NCBI GenBank assembly: GCA_013397695.1
Contig: VYZI01000002.1
Coordinates: forward strand, 3,699,943 to 3,763,942
Direction: 5' to 3'
DNA from: Centropus unirufus
Lineage: Eukaryota; Chordata; Aves; Cuculiformes; Centropidae
DNA length: 64,000 nucleotides
How positions within the stretch are numbered: position 1 is the first letter of the stretch; the number at the start of each line of letters is the position of its first letter. The position numbers were made by a program, and so were the translations under genes. Of the stretch, positions 39,601 to 52,775 are shown piece by piece. Under the pieces are notes generated by a model. It worked only from the letters and a program-made list of their open reading frames with translations, searched no databases and was not told where the DNA came from.

Positions 39601-41560
39601 AATTTAAGGCTTGGCATCTGACAGGCTCTACATGTTGGAACAGCAGTCACCTAAACCACATAATCTGCTAAATTAGGGAAAACAGAAGCCACATAACCAC
39701 TGCTCTAATTAGTCTAATTTTAAAAAGCCTGCAAGTACAAGTCTGGATTCAAAATGTTGCCCACAAACAGGTATGTTCTGCTCCCTGAGTGACAGGCTCA
39801 CTTCTTTTTTTAAATCTCTGTGGATTTTAGACAAAGATTAATTGATGCCATGTATTAAGCTTCTTAGCAACCTGAAACATTTACAAAATTAAATGTTTGC
39901 ATAAGCGTGTAAGAATGAGAACCCAACAGACCTACGCAGGAATGACAATACAGTCAATAAACTTAAACTTTTCATCAGCTCACACAAATTTTGAACATTT
40001 CTAAATGGCTATTTATATTGCGATTCAAATCCAATTACAATACATTAAAAGTATATAGTATATAATGTAAAGGCAAGATGAAAGGCATTGAAGTTGTAAT
40101 TATTTCAGATAGAGCATTTTAATTCCTTCAGGCTTTAACAGGCATTATTACAACTTCAGGTACTCTTCCCTAAGTGGTCAAATTACTTTCTCACTATTAC
40201 ACAGTTGATTCAGTGAATCTTGTCACATTGTGGCTCCATTCTGAAAGGAAGCTTCCTATGCTCACAGGGTGTGAAAGAGGAGGCCGTTCATGGTCTGCTA
40301 TGTTCTTCTGCATGCAGGTGCCATGCAAAAATATGAAATTTGGAAGTCAGAAGAGAGAGCAGAGGGCAAAGTGCTTTTCTGCTTACACCAAATGCTCATT
40401 GATGGATGTGAATGAAAATGGTGGACGAATGAAAATTTGGAGATCTGGCATCCAAATAACAGAGCACTACAAACCAGTTCTAGCACCTGGAGGAGCTCTG
40501 AAATGGTTTGAAAGGAGGAATCACCATGACTTTATGAACTGTTTCAGGCACCTCGGGTCTATTGGCTTATCAAACCTGTCTTTGCCTCTTCACAACTCAT
40601 TGTTCAGAAAAGCCTCATGCCTTCATTCTCAAGTGACAGAAACAGGAAAAAGATAACGCTGAGCACCACTAAAGCTGACATATTTGACATTTCACAAGAT
40701 CAAGCTCTATGTTAAACACAATTCAGAAATGCCTTCAGACATAAAAGCAGATCTTTTACAATTTCTCTGTATATTCCAAGATCCCATGAAGTAATGTTTC
40801 TTCAATTGTATTTTGAACGAAAAAGAAAGATTTAAAAAAATGCAGATATGTTGATGCCTACTATTAAACATCTACGAGTAATCACGCAACATCAAATGTA
40901 CTTGTGCATACTATAAAGTATCATTTGGCCTTTTAACATCAGTTTGGATCCGTTGCACAAATTTCTCAAATAGGCAGTGATGAGGGCTGCAACAGTAGCC
41001 CCATTTTAATTTTTTAATGAATTTTTAAAAAATTGATTTTCATGCTAGCCTTTCAATTGAATCTATACATTTTAATGTATGACTCAAGCCAGTGTTTTGT
41101 TCTGTTGCCTCTATCTACAGAGGAGAAGGAAAAATCTAGGCATTCAAACTAGTTAATTGGTGACTACCTAATTTGGAGAACTAACTACTCATTGATTATT
41201 TTTTTTGAGTGACTGACTCTAAAATTAATAGATTTTTTTCCCCAAACATTTGGGATAATTTCTAGGAGCACACCAATCATCAAAAAAGTGGCTGCTATTT
41301 CTAAAGCACTCAGGTTGGTATTTAAATACATAGAAGAGATCACGCATTTTTTCTGTGAAGGAATTTTAAAGATTTTTTTTTTTCCTGTTTTGGACTTAAA
41401 AAAAAAGACTTAACAAGAGGCTATTGCCTTTCTGTAAATATACAAGTGAATTTTGAGAATAAGCTTGACTGAAATAGGAAAAAAATGAAAGTCGGGATGA
41501 GGAGATGTTATAGTTTGATCTTGTGAAAATGTTTTAAAAATCAAAGTCTGAGTAACAGTG

Positions 41561-41596
41561 CTTTCATCTTTAAGTAGCATCTTTTCATCTTTAAGT
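41561..41596. repeat. Two-copy short tandem duplication
   Basis: TTTCATCTTTAAGT occurs twice with a 21-base period in the last SLC2A9 intron. Probably a slippage duplication. Confidence 0.8.
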
Positions 41597-42187
41597 GCAG
41601 ACTCTAAGCTTCTTCTCTTTATTAGTTTTTAAAGAAGATAAAAGAAAAAATCTGCAAGGTGGAAATATAATTTACCTTCATTAAAACCAAACTGTAATTT
41701 TGTAATCACACAATGGGAAATTTTTATTACAAGAAATGATTAATCCCCCAAGGCTACTGCAAACTTTATATGGATGCATACTAAATCAGTCAAAAAGCTT
41801 TTATATGCATACAAATAGTTATGGAACGTAGTTTACCTTTTTATTTGAATTTACTGAGGGGCTTTTATAAATAGTTCCCACCAGGTGATCTGGCAGGTGG
41901 GATCAGCAGTTGCATTAATTCAGATCCAACCTACAGCCAGGGCTAAAGTAACTCCTCTGTTTTGTGCAGGAGGAAACCCTCACAAATTTGGAGAAATGTG
42001 GCTTTTCCTTAAATGTCTCTGGATAATTTAAAAACATAAGAAATAAAAGTATTCTGATTATCTGCCCCTAGGTTTGAGACCTCTTCCCTTGCAAACTGCC
42101 CAACAGCCACAGAGGCAGGCAGTGGCATGAGTAATGCCTGGCCAGGATGAAAGGTAATCCCCAATGCTGCTTAAATGGTTGGTCCTC

Positions 42188-42342
42188 ACAGACTAGTTTG
42201 AGTTAGAAGAGATCTTGAAGATTATCTATTTCTGACCACCCTTCCATAGGTAGAGGCACCTTCCACTGGATTGGGTTGCTCAAGGGCCTTGAACACATCC
42301 AGTGATGGGGCATCCACAGCTTCTCTGGGCATCATCTTCTTA
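42188..42342 (-). mobile_element. CR1 LINE 3'-end fragment
   Basis: About 150 bp resemble the 3' untranslated end of an avian CR1 element read from its 3' end. Landmarks are AGTTTGAGTTAGAAGAGATC, GCACCTTCCACTGGATTGGG and GATGGGGCATCCACAGCTTC. The terminal octamer repeat has been lost. It lies in the last SLC2A9 intron, in the same orientation as the gene. Confidence 0.85.
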
Positions 42343-43596
42343 ATAGCTATTAAACCACAAAGGAGGATACACTTGATGAGCTAGTGGCTGCCTCTTGAGG
42401 TTGATGACTAAGGTTAGGTTTTCAAAACCCCAAGAGAATTGTCTAAAACTCTTTCTCTGCCACATTTGATATAGATGTTTTAAAGACCTGTGTGGGAAAA
42501 GAATTAAGCCTCTACCTGCTTCTGAAAATCTCACCTTAAATGTCTGAGCTGGCAAGTCCTTACTCTGTGAAACTGGTGAAAAACACTCATTGATTTCGGC
42601 AATCATTATAACAAGCTCATGAGACTTACAGCTTTAAGCAGTCTAATTGAAGTTAATGTTAGTAGGCGCACAGAAGCTGGAAGGATAACAGCCTTTATAC
42701 TCACAATGATTTTTGAAGGTGATCCAAGTATCAAAATGACTAGAGACTTTCCTTTTACAAGAAATTTTAAATTGTCAAACTTAGATCAAGGATCAGATTT
42801 TAAAGACTTTTAGGTTCTCCCGTAAACTCATCTCGTACAGATAATTTTTAACAGTGCCACTTAGTAAAAGCAGTCAAATGGTCTTACAATATGATACAAT
42901 TTTACCATGTCTGCAAAGGCTGTTATACAGTATTGCATATGATAAATATGCAATAATAAAATATATAAATTTGATAAATATGATATATCATATAATTTTC
43001 AGTTGTAAGAAGGTGCAAGCAGCACCAAAACCTCCTTGCCTGTTATTTAAATCTCTTACTCTGAGATGATTTGAAGGGTAATCCAATATCTCACTGCTGG
43101 TTGTGCGGACCTGCAAGTAGATTGGAGGGCTTGGTCCCTTTTGTGCACTTCCCCTACCTCTAGCATTTCCTCTGGGCAGTTAAAAAAAAACAAATAGGAG
43201 AGGAGGAGGAGATGATCTATTGCCCAATGAGACTCATAAGGACTCTAAAAGTCTAGAGTAAACCAGCAGATGAGTGACCTAAAGGCTGAAGAAAAAAAGC
43301 AGTTGCAATCACTATCAGTGATTGTGAACCCTTGACCCAGCCATCGTTAAAGCACGCCTTTGGGGAATTTACTAATACACAGATGTCCATAATTTTTCTT
43401 TGTGAGACTGTATTTTCTCAAACATTCAGTCAAGGAGATAATATGGGGAGCACAAATAAACTGTATCAGAAACATAGTAGGAATTTTATCCACTTCAATA
43501 AAAAGACATTATTATCTGAAAATTAGTATTCAATCATCATATGCTACACTGCACCAGATATATCACAGTATATTAAATATCAAGGCTGCTAAGTAC

Positions 43597-43724
43597 CTGA
43601 ATGAAAGGGAAGAGCAGTCCGACTGCAAAATTGGAGAGCCAGTTGACTGTCCCAGCTATCATGAAGGCGGCTGGCCTCTGGGACTGCTGGAAAAATTCTC
43701 CAGTGAGGACAAATGGGATCCCAC
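43597..43724 (-). CDS. SLC2A9: SLC2A9 exon: end of helix 10, E-x6-R motif and helix 11
   Basis: This 128-bp exon completes the split glycine and encodes [20 protein letters not shown], then a helix with [16 protein letters not shown]. The acceptor is CTCTGTTTCAG and the donor is CAG/gtactt. It carries the family signature in which a glutamate after helix 10 is followed by an arginine seven residues on (EFFQQSQR), a salt-bridge motif on the inner face of sugar porters. [11 protein letters not shown] is close to diagnostic for GLUT9 as against GLUT5, GLUT7 or GLUT11. The exon ends in phase 0 after a glutamine. It is flanked by the two longest introns in the window (14.8 and 16.4 kb). Confidence 0.96.
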
Positions 43725-46700
43725 CTGAAACAGAGTCCAACAAGTCAGTGGTTTTAGTAAACTTCCACTGCCAACAGCTGTTTCACTTACTGAGATGAAC
43801 ATGCTCAGTGTTGTACATCTCTGTCACTACCACTGCTCTACAACTCTCTGCTCAAGATGTACACAGGGTCTTCTGAACCATTAAAATGTAATATGTCAAA
43901 GTCATGCTTTAGAGAAGTCTGACACTTCCCTCTTTCACATCACTGCATCTCCTGGTTTACGTTCTTTCAGTGATGGCAAAAGTGATTCACAAAGCAGTGA
44001 ATCCACTCAACAGCTTCCTGAGTATAATGTGATGAGCTGTTTATTACAAGTAAGAACAATCATCTCTACTACAAGGTTGAAATTCTGAAAATTCAGAAAT
44101 ACTCCAAAATAGACCTTTGCAACTCGAAAGATGAATCCAAAGAAGTTAAGGATTATTTTTTTGATAATTACTGCTCACTTTATTTTAGTAATAAAAAAGG
44201 CAAAAAATTTGCTTCTCTATAAGCATATTTTTCACTGGTGCTTATTTAATACATTCCCTGACTGGATATACTGTTGAGCACTTCTGACAAGGTCTATTAA
44301 TCCCACCAGTCAAGGACACCGACCTCTATAAAAACAAGCTCAGTTGAATACCACATTTGTCACTATGTTTCCTCCCACTGAGGCTGCGGACTACTTTGTA
44401 CAGCGCTGGCACATTGCTGGCCGGACAATACCCTCTGGAAATGGCTGTCTAGCAGCTGAAAGTCTCCATTTCTGATCTTTGGCTTCCTTCGTTCCAATAG
44501 GATATTTCAATAGAAATACTTCTATTTTTATAGAATAAAACACAGATTGCATGTGCTGATTTGCTACGTATTTCTGTCAGTGGTGCACATTGGACATGCA
44601 TCTACTTGCAGAATTTTTTCACCACAGTCTGGAAAACAGGAAATCTAATAACACCGGGCCATTTTTCAGTATTCTGGCACTACCCGTTTCACCTCTATAT
44701 CTGCCTAGAGGTCCTGCCTGCCAGTGTTACCTGCCTCACAGCTTTGTAGGCAAGATCCATATAAGTCCTTGCTCTGTTTTAAGCATTTCAACAAATCAGT
44801 GAGAACGATAAAAAACATATTAGCCATATTCTCTAAAAAAAAATTCTATAACAATTCTGACTTCCAAATATATATTAAGATATAAACAACACCAAAAACT
44901 TATCCATCCACTGGATCTTCACCTTGCACAGTTTTGTTTGTCTATATGATTATCTTTTCCACTGTTCTTACTGTTGGATGGTTGTGACTAGATCTGTAAG
45001 TGCTTTTTAGCTAAGTATTGCCATGTAGCCCCCTCTGCTCAATGGCACTTCACTTAAATCCACGCACCAGAAGCTGTTTAAGGAGCAGTATGAGACAGAA
45101 ACCTGTAAATGTGTAATAGAACTCGCAGATGACCCATGGTATCAGATATTCCTTCACTCCAGATCTTTCATATGCGTTGACTATGAATACATGCAAAAAA
45201 GAAAGGCAACATGATGCAGCAAAAGGCAATAAATACACATTAGCAGACGCCACTTTCCATCATCAGCTAATGTGACTTTCTGCAAGAACCTTTCTGCAAT
45301 GGTAGCAAGGGCTTCAACTGAACTTTCTGCCCCAAGGACTGTCAGTATAAAATACACACAAAAAAGCACAGAGCTAATACATTTATTTACTCCTACTTTT
45401 TACGTAGCAGTCTGACACATGGAGACTTTAGGCCATGAAATCCCTAGTTGAGTGACACTCTACAAGCCATAAGTAGTAAGTAAGTTGAAATCCTGTGCCT
45501 AAAAAAAGTTCCTTCTCCCAGTAGCACTTTGAAGATGTAGAATAAATGTGCTGAATGGACATAACTTAATAAAATTCAAGCAACATGTGGTCTCCAAGTC
45601 CTTAGTGGCTTTCAATGCCTATTATACTCTCAGAGCTTGGGTTCAAATCCTAAGATATGGCAGGAAAAACAACAATCACATCTATTCTCTCAGCATCTGT
45701 TTTGGGTTTTATATGCCATGGGAGGCAGTGGTTTGCCAGGGCACTTGCCCCTTGGAGAGAGGAACTGAAGGACTGGAAACATAGAGATCGTATAAGATGA
45801 TTTATTTATGATCATTTATTCTGTCATTGTTTTGCTGTAGGACAATCTGCAGAGGTGTTGCTGTTTTTGTCAGTATAATGAAAAATGTTGTTTGGAGATT
45901 CAGTTGGGAAAATACATTGTATATGAGAGGAAAAGGCCAGAGGCAAAAAAAAAAAAGTACAAAAGGACAGAAACATATCAGAAAGCATAAATGTTATGGA
46001 AATAAAAATGCATGGGCACTATCTTGGAAAAAGTTCCTTGAAATTCAAATGTAATTTCTATACAGATATTAATAATCACTAAAACTGATGAGGAGTCACA
46101 GTTGCAGAAAAGCTCTTCAATCTAATTTGGAAAATAATCAATTAATCTGGTAATGACAAAAATAGTAAAATAATATTTTGCAAAGTCTGAGGAAAAAAAA
46201 TCAGCAGCTGCTCTGAGGTCTTTCAAATGTTCTGTGGAGGAATGGGAAAGGATGCTGCAGACAGATCCCCAGACTTTCTTGCAGCATAGACAAGCATCTC
46301 CACAACATCACAAAACAGTGAGTTTCTGTAGAGAGAAAACTTAAGAGAAATCACATGGAAGAACTGGAGAGCTTGAAGCAATAGGTGAGTTATGTGAAAG
46401 TTAGGCCAGGTCTAGAAACATGAAAAAAATTAAGCCAGGTCGTTGCTGTATATTGTGATATGCCTAGAAAAGCAGAGGCTTGACCTTAGTAGGATGCAGA
46501 GCAGTGGGTACAAATGGCTGCCAAGAGCCATACCTCTGTGAAGAACATGTTCTACAACTGAGAGAAGTGAAAAAGAAATTTGGGCAAGCTGAAGGAAAAA
46601 CATAAAGCCTGAAGAGGCTTTATCTGAGGTCAGTTGAACCTATAACCCCAGGAGTCCATTCTCAGATATTTTGAGGTGTTAGAGGTACGCTCAAGGACCC

Positions 46701-47802
46701 CTTTTCTCCTGGAACTTGGTTTCTATAAGAGAGAAATCTGGATGCATGGGGTTGAAAGAAGGTATAATATGTTTTGACTAGGCCAGTTGTATCTGGGCTG
46801 CAGAGCTCACAACGTTATGGCATCTCACCAACTATTTCTTACAATGTCCCTGCAAGGTCCCCTATAAAAACACTATGCCAGATGGCTCCAAACTGGACTG
46901 TGCTCAAACACGGATGCTTGGTAACAGCCAAAAGCAAGCTACTGTATTTTTTGAAACAGTCTTTAAACATTTTTCATGGGTTTTGCAATTTTAGTATGTT
47001 TTTGAACATAGGTGAAATCTTTTACTGAAAAGCTAACTGATGTTCTGTCTCATGGGGGATGAACCTGGCAGTAGCATTTCCCCTGGGAGGCTTTCCACAC
47101 AATTTTCAGTGAAATAGCTTTATTTCAGCTCTGATCATAAAACCAAAAATATATATTAGGATTTCCTGCAGGAGTTTTTAGCAAGGTAGCTTCTGAACTT
47201 GAATTTAAAGAGGTGATGCATTGATCATAATAATTATAGTGATTAATTTCTAATACTTCATTCTTTTTAGCATTGCAGTAAACATAAAGGAAAAAACTCT
47301 TAACATACTGCAGTCCCATTCAGGAAAGATAGTTATACCCATTAGCATGCTACATCTATTGAAAGCTGCATATTTCTTATTACAGGACTTGTATATCAGT
47401 AAGCTGTTTAACAAAACAAGATTAAGCCTGCAGGACACAATCAGACATTCAGTAATACTTCTATATCTGTGCATTTTATTCACTTCCCTCTATAATCAGT
47501 CCAGTTACACTTAGAATGAATGTCATGAGTAAACATCCAGAATCTCAGCTCAATAACCTTTGATGGATGAAAATGGAATTCTAGAGCAGAAGTAATATTC
47601 TTAGTATGCATGCTACAGATTTTAAAATATATTTTTATAAATATGCATAAGTATCAATATGTTTTCTTATGAAAAATTAACTACGAATTTACTGATTTTT
47701 CAGTGAGCAGTTACAAATAAATACTGCTTAGCAGAAGTTGCTTGATTTGGTGCAAAAATCTGAATACGGAAAACATGAAAAAGGAAGGGCAACCCTGAGA
47801 CA

Positions 47803-48470
47803 GAATCATAGAATCGTTGAGGTTGGAAAAGGCCTTTGGGTCAAGTTCACCCATCAGCCCAACACCACCATGCCTACTAAACCATATCCCAAAGTGCCAC
47901 ATGTACACATCTTTTGAAAACCTCCACAGGTGGTGACTCCATCACTTTCCTGGTGGCAGCATATCTCAATGCTTCAGCACTCTTTCAGCAAAGAAATTTT
48001 TCCTAATATTCAATCTAAACCTTTTCTGACACAACCTGAGGCCATATCCTCTCATCCTATCACTTGTACTTGGAGAACAGACCAACATCCATCTCAATAC
48101 AATCTACTTTCAGATAGTTGTAGAGAGCAATGAGGTCTTCCCCCAGCCTCCTCTTCTCCAGACTAAACAGTCCTAGTCCCCTCAACTGCTCCTCGTAAGA
48201 CTGGCGCTCCAGACTCCTCATCATCCTTGTTCTCCTCCACTCCAGAAACTCAGCATGGTACCAAGTCACGCAAAACTTAGCACAGTATTCGGGGTGTGGC
48301 CTCACCAGTGCTGAGTACAGGGGAAAGTTCACTTCCGTGGTCCTGTCAGCCACACCATTTCTGATACAACTTAGGAAGCTGTTGGCCTTGCTGGCCACGT
48401 GGGCACACTGCTGACTCGTGTTCAGTTGGCTATCGACCTGAATGAGATCCTCATCTTGTTTTTATCCAGG
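47803..48470 (-). mobile_element. CR1 LINE fragment: reverse transcriptase C-terminus plus 3' UTR
   Basis: The left end reads AGAATCATAGAATCGTTGAG, the CR1 3' terminus. Further right the minus strand encodes a recognisable CR1 ORF2 C-terminal segment (about 48060-48398), with SALVRPHPEYC, then RGLGLFSLEKRRLGEDLIAL and YNYLK. The catalytic centre of the reverse transcriptase lies further upstream and is absent, so this is a 5'-truncated, inactive copy, as most CR1 insertions are. It sits in the 16.4-kb SLC2A9 intron on the gene's own strand. Confidence 0.92.
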
Positions 48471-51400
48471 ACCTAACAGGGTGTTGGAGCCATGGCTATA
48501 TGTGTGATTTATGAAATGGGTCTGTTAAAAGAATAAATGCCTAATACAAATCAGGGAGATTTATTAAATCGGTAAATCACCTCTAAATGCACTGGACATT
48601 TTATGCTATGAAAACCAATAGAGAGAAAGGAACTATTTCCCTTAGCCAGCAGATCATCTTTCAATAATCACCCAAGACAAACCTCTGTGGGTTCAGGTGG
48701 GGTCTCCACAGGCAGACACGGGGCTTCCAGCCCCAACAGGAGGGCCATCTATGGCCATACAGCGCTGTGGCCTCCTGCACAACTCAGCACTCCAAATTCT
48801 TCCTGTACAGGAGAGAGTCTGGAAATCTTGAGATTTCTAATTCGGGCAAGAGGTCCCAGATTTTCGAGAGAATGAGTCTTCAAAGTCAGATGTTTTGAGG
48901 AAACAGACAAGTACTTTGCAACAATATTTTGTTTTGGAGAAAGAAGGCCTGTGCAGCTCTAGGCAAAATCAAATAAATCAGCTTTGCACTGCAAGGCAAG
49001 GCATGTAGAGAAGACTGATACATCCTAATAGGACTGGGAGATAAAGTACTTCTTAATGAAAGGCTTTAGTATTTGCAGTTCAAAGGGCAAAAAACAACTC
49101 TAGAGGAGAGCTGTGGGAGAGAGGCAATGGAAGTGAGACAAAAATCGTGGAAAAACACTGTTGAAAAAACAAACCAATATTCTTCAGTTAGAGACCAAAA
49201 GGCTGTTAGTTTCTACACGGATCTTTAGCTCTAACAAAAAACAAACCCAAAAACCCAAACCCCAAACAATCAACTGAAACATAAAAAAAATTCCCACCCC
49301 AATCCCAGCCTCCAGCAGTCACTGCTGCTACCAAAACCCTTGCCATACAAACCCAACACAGAGAACAACTGCTCACTCAGTCATACTGACACCATCAGAC
49401 TACCCTTGTAAAAGCAATTTTCCTTTTTCCCCTGAAAGTCTCTTACTGCTGCTTGTTTAGCTTTCTGTGCAGTAGGCTGGCTATCAAGAAACACCATCTA
49501 GACTCTAGAGCAACCTTCATTGCCACATAAATCCAGCAAACTTTTGCATTTGAATGCTTGCCATGGAGCTTAGCCAAAAATAGATGAGATGAACTTTGAA
49601 TTGCTTTTTACTATGCATTATGTCTGGGCACAAAGTAACTGAAATATTTCTATTGCCTTACATTCATTAGTCTACATCTACTGTTCTATATATTTTTTAT
49701 TTTACACTTTCATAGGTATAAATATTTTACACTAACTCACAGAAGAAACAGTATTTTTTTAGACTAGGCTTTTCTATATCCAGTTCCCATTAATCTGAAT
49801 AATGTGCCTAAGTAACTTAAACAGCTTTTGAATAAATCAATTTTCACGGTTACATGAAGGTCTATAGCACAGGGTGTATTTTTCCAGCAGTAAATTTCTT
49901 AAGTGATGGAGTTGTGAGCCATCAGCAAGTAATTAACAATCATTCAGGAAAACACAATAGTTCAGGTAAGAGGAGTGCTCTCAAGTGTCAAAGCATCCAC
50001 ATTTTGAAGGCTTCAATTAAGATAATTTGTAAAATCTATTGTTCAAGAAATAAAGTTCGTAAGTTTTTCTGCTGCTAAGAACTCTGTGTCATCTCCAGCA
50101 ATAGCTTTAGCCAACAGATATGCTAACCTTTCAAATACTGGGGATTAATTTTTACTTAGAATTTACACTGATTACAAAGAATTGAAATATTTTTGTAATA
50201 GAACTGTTAAAAGTTACACATTTAATCCATACTACCCTTTAAAGAGATATATATTCAAACAAAACATAAACCAGGCATTAATCCTCGAGTATACGGTGAC
50301 ACTGTATTAAATACATCCAAGTGGCATGTTATCATTGCCCTAAAAAATCCAATGAATATACAGCCAGATTGAAAACAATTCTAGTTTCCTTCTTTCTCAG
50401 CCCCCAAACACTCCCTTTTTTACTGAAAGGCAACCAAAAGAGAAATTCTCATGCAAATCCCTTAATTTCCCATCCTTTCATCTCCTTGACTTAGCAGAAA
50501 CAGTTGAAAACATTCCTGCCTCCAAGAACAAGCAGAAACTTCTGTTACTAGAAAACCACGGAAGGAAAGGTAAATAAAATCTCCTGCTGCCTACCCTCAC
50601 AAATTAAAACATTGCATTAGTATGGCAGGCCAAGATGGGTGGCAGCTGGGAGGCTAAAAAGCTGTCCCTAAGGCTACTTGTGTTGGATGGCTGGTGGTCT
50701 GAAGCAATAGAGTAGCGCAACAGGGCAGGGTATGAGGCCAGAGATCCCTCAGCAAATCTTGAACTAAGACTGGTAGGTATTACATAATAATTATGTCTCT
50801 CCAGGTTATTACAAGTACTTGAAGTGAACAGTAACTCATGTTTGGAATATTTATCTGCTTTTAGTGTAGCATTTATTACATCTCCTGTTGTGTCCACAGA
50901 AGCCTTAGAACCATCAACAAGCCAAACCTTTCCTTAAATACCCAGGAAAAGTAAAGGCTATTTCTGCACAAATACCGTTCTTACCTGATGTGGGAACTAT
51001 TTGACATTATCAAATGATGCTTTTCTGCTGGTAAAACTACAAAGGTTTCTATTTTACAGAATAAAAGATATTCTGAAAATTGAATATATACTGCCACATT
51101 TTTGTTTCTTTTTAACATGACACACATTTCTCATGCAAACGAAAGGGGTGTTTTTCCACATAAGCAAGCTCCAAACTCCCTCAAACTCTACTAAAAGCAA
51201 GTGCATTAAATAACACCAGGAACATCAGAAATTCTTACACCCCACTGTAAGTGGAGAACCTAACAGAACATCACACAAAGCTTCTGTAAGTGCCTATTTC
51301 AGGCAACAATACTGATGCTGCCTTTCATTTCAGTGCTTTTATGTCTATGTTTATGCTATCACACCTTTGTCTTTCACATCCAAGAGAAGATTTATTTTTC

Positions 51401-51596
51401 TTCCCCGATGGCATTTCAGATTGAACAAAACTCATGACTTTCAAAGTGACCCTTTTATCACACCCGCTCTGCTGTCAATTCAGCTGCATGCTGGCATTCA
51501 GAGTAAGAGCATATGCTGATTTAAACTTTAAATATCAAAATATCCTCAGTACACCCCAGGGCACAGCAATGATTTCCACAGAGTCTCTTTTTGTTC

Positions 51597-52775
51597 AGAA
51601 TCACAGAATCACAGAATCACCTGGTTGGAAGAGATCTTTGAGATCATCGAGTTCAGCCATAACTGAGGAAAAGAAAGTATTAAGTACCTCAGCCTTGTCC
51701 TCATCCTTTGTCATAATTGTTCCCCCTGCATCTAATAAAGACTGCAGATTCTCCCTGGTCCTCCTTTAACTTTTGATATATTTGTAGAAAGACTTTTTTT
51801 TTATTGTCATTCACACAATCGGCGAGTCTGAATTCTAGCTGGCTTTCTCTACATCCCTGCAGTCCTTACGAGACACCTGTCTCTTCTTCCAAAGCTCATA
51901 GACTATCTTTTTTTTTTTATGGTATCCATGCCGATCTCTCTGCTCAGCCAAGTTGGTTTTGTTTCCCCAATGGCTCATTTTCCTGCACACTGGGACGGCT
52001 CGCTCTTGCACCACCAGGATTTCCTTCTTGAAGAGCATCCTCTTGGGCTCCCTTGCCCTTAAAATCTGTCTCCTATGGAACTTTATCAACTAGCCTTCTG
52101 AACAGTCCTGTGTCTGCCTTCCAGAAGTCCTTGCTTGTGCTAGAACTGAGAATTCTACCATCTCCTGATCACTGTGGCCCAGGCATCCTCCAACCATCAC
52201 TTCTCCCACAAGGCCTTCTCTGTTCACAAACATCAGGTCCAGTAGGGCACCTTCCGTAGATGGTTCATTCACCAGCTGTGCGAGGAAGTTGTCTTCCACA
52301 CACTCCAGGAGCCTCCTAGACTGTATCCTCTCTGCTGTATTGTACTTCCAGCAGACATCTGATAAGTTGAAGTCCTCCACAAGGATAAAGGCTAGCAATT
52401 GTGAGACTTCTCCCAGCTGTTTTTAAAATAACTCATCAGCCTCTTCTTCCTGGCTGGGTGGTCTAGAGCAGACTCCCATCATGACATCTGCCTTATTAGG
52501 TGCTCCTCTGACTTTTACCCACAGACACTCAACCCTGTCATCACTGTCATCGAGATTATCAAAACAGCCTCTTAAATAAAGGGCAACCCCATCACCTCTC
52601 CTTCCTTGCCTGTCCCGCCTAAAGAGTTCATAACCAACAACAGCAGCACTCCAGTTATGTCAGTCATCCCACCATGTTTCTGTGATGGCAATTATTTCAT
52701 AGTTTCCTTGCTTTACAATAGCTTCTAGTTCCTCTTGCTTATTGCCCATACTGCATGCATTACTTCATGTCAATT
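51597..52775 (-). mobile_element. CR1 LINE with endonuclease region but reverse transcriptase deleted
   Basis: The left end carries the CR1 tail as tandem AGAATCAC units followed by about 40 bp of 3' UTR. At about 51655 this joins directly to ORF2 sequence that normally lies upstream of the reverse transcriptase (EVLNTFFSS on the minus strand). Rightwards come the linker (51661-52089) and the apurinic-type endonuclease region (52090-52770). Seen on the minus strand are SMGNKQEELEAIVKQ, ITETWWDD, EDFNLSDVCW and LGHSDQEM. The endonuclease frame is broken by TGA at 52660-52662 and TAA at 52423-52425. The usual SDH catalytic motif reads SDQ. It cannot be active. Confidence 0.9.

Larger units (their letters stand above)
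28843..43596 (-). other. SLC2A9: SLC2A9 last intron (14,754 bp)
   Basis: Bounded by CAG/gtactt and CTATTTGCAG. It contains the pentamer array, a TA repeat, an A16 run and one CR1 fragment. The rest has no recognisable exon. Open frames at 29005-29466 (minus, 153 codons) and 40174-40656 (plus, 160 codons) show no known domain and are treated as chance. Confidence 0.85.

Noticed and set aside
40174..40656. 160-codon open frame on the plus strand
   Set aside because: It lies within the last SLC2A9 intron, antisense to the gene. It has no recognisable domain or composition bias and no retrogene signs. Chance is enough in 64 kb.
45630..45665. tRNA-like T-loop sequence GGGTTCAAATCC
   Set aside because: No matching acceptor or anticodon stems could be folded around it.
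48060..48398. 112-codon open frame on the minus strand
   Set aside because: It is the CR1 reverse transcriptase C-terminus, annotated as part of the mobile element and not as a host gene.
52090..52398. 102-codon open frame on the minus strand
   Set aside because: It is a CR1 endonuclease remnant with stops on its upstream side; not a host gene.
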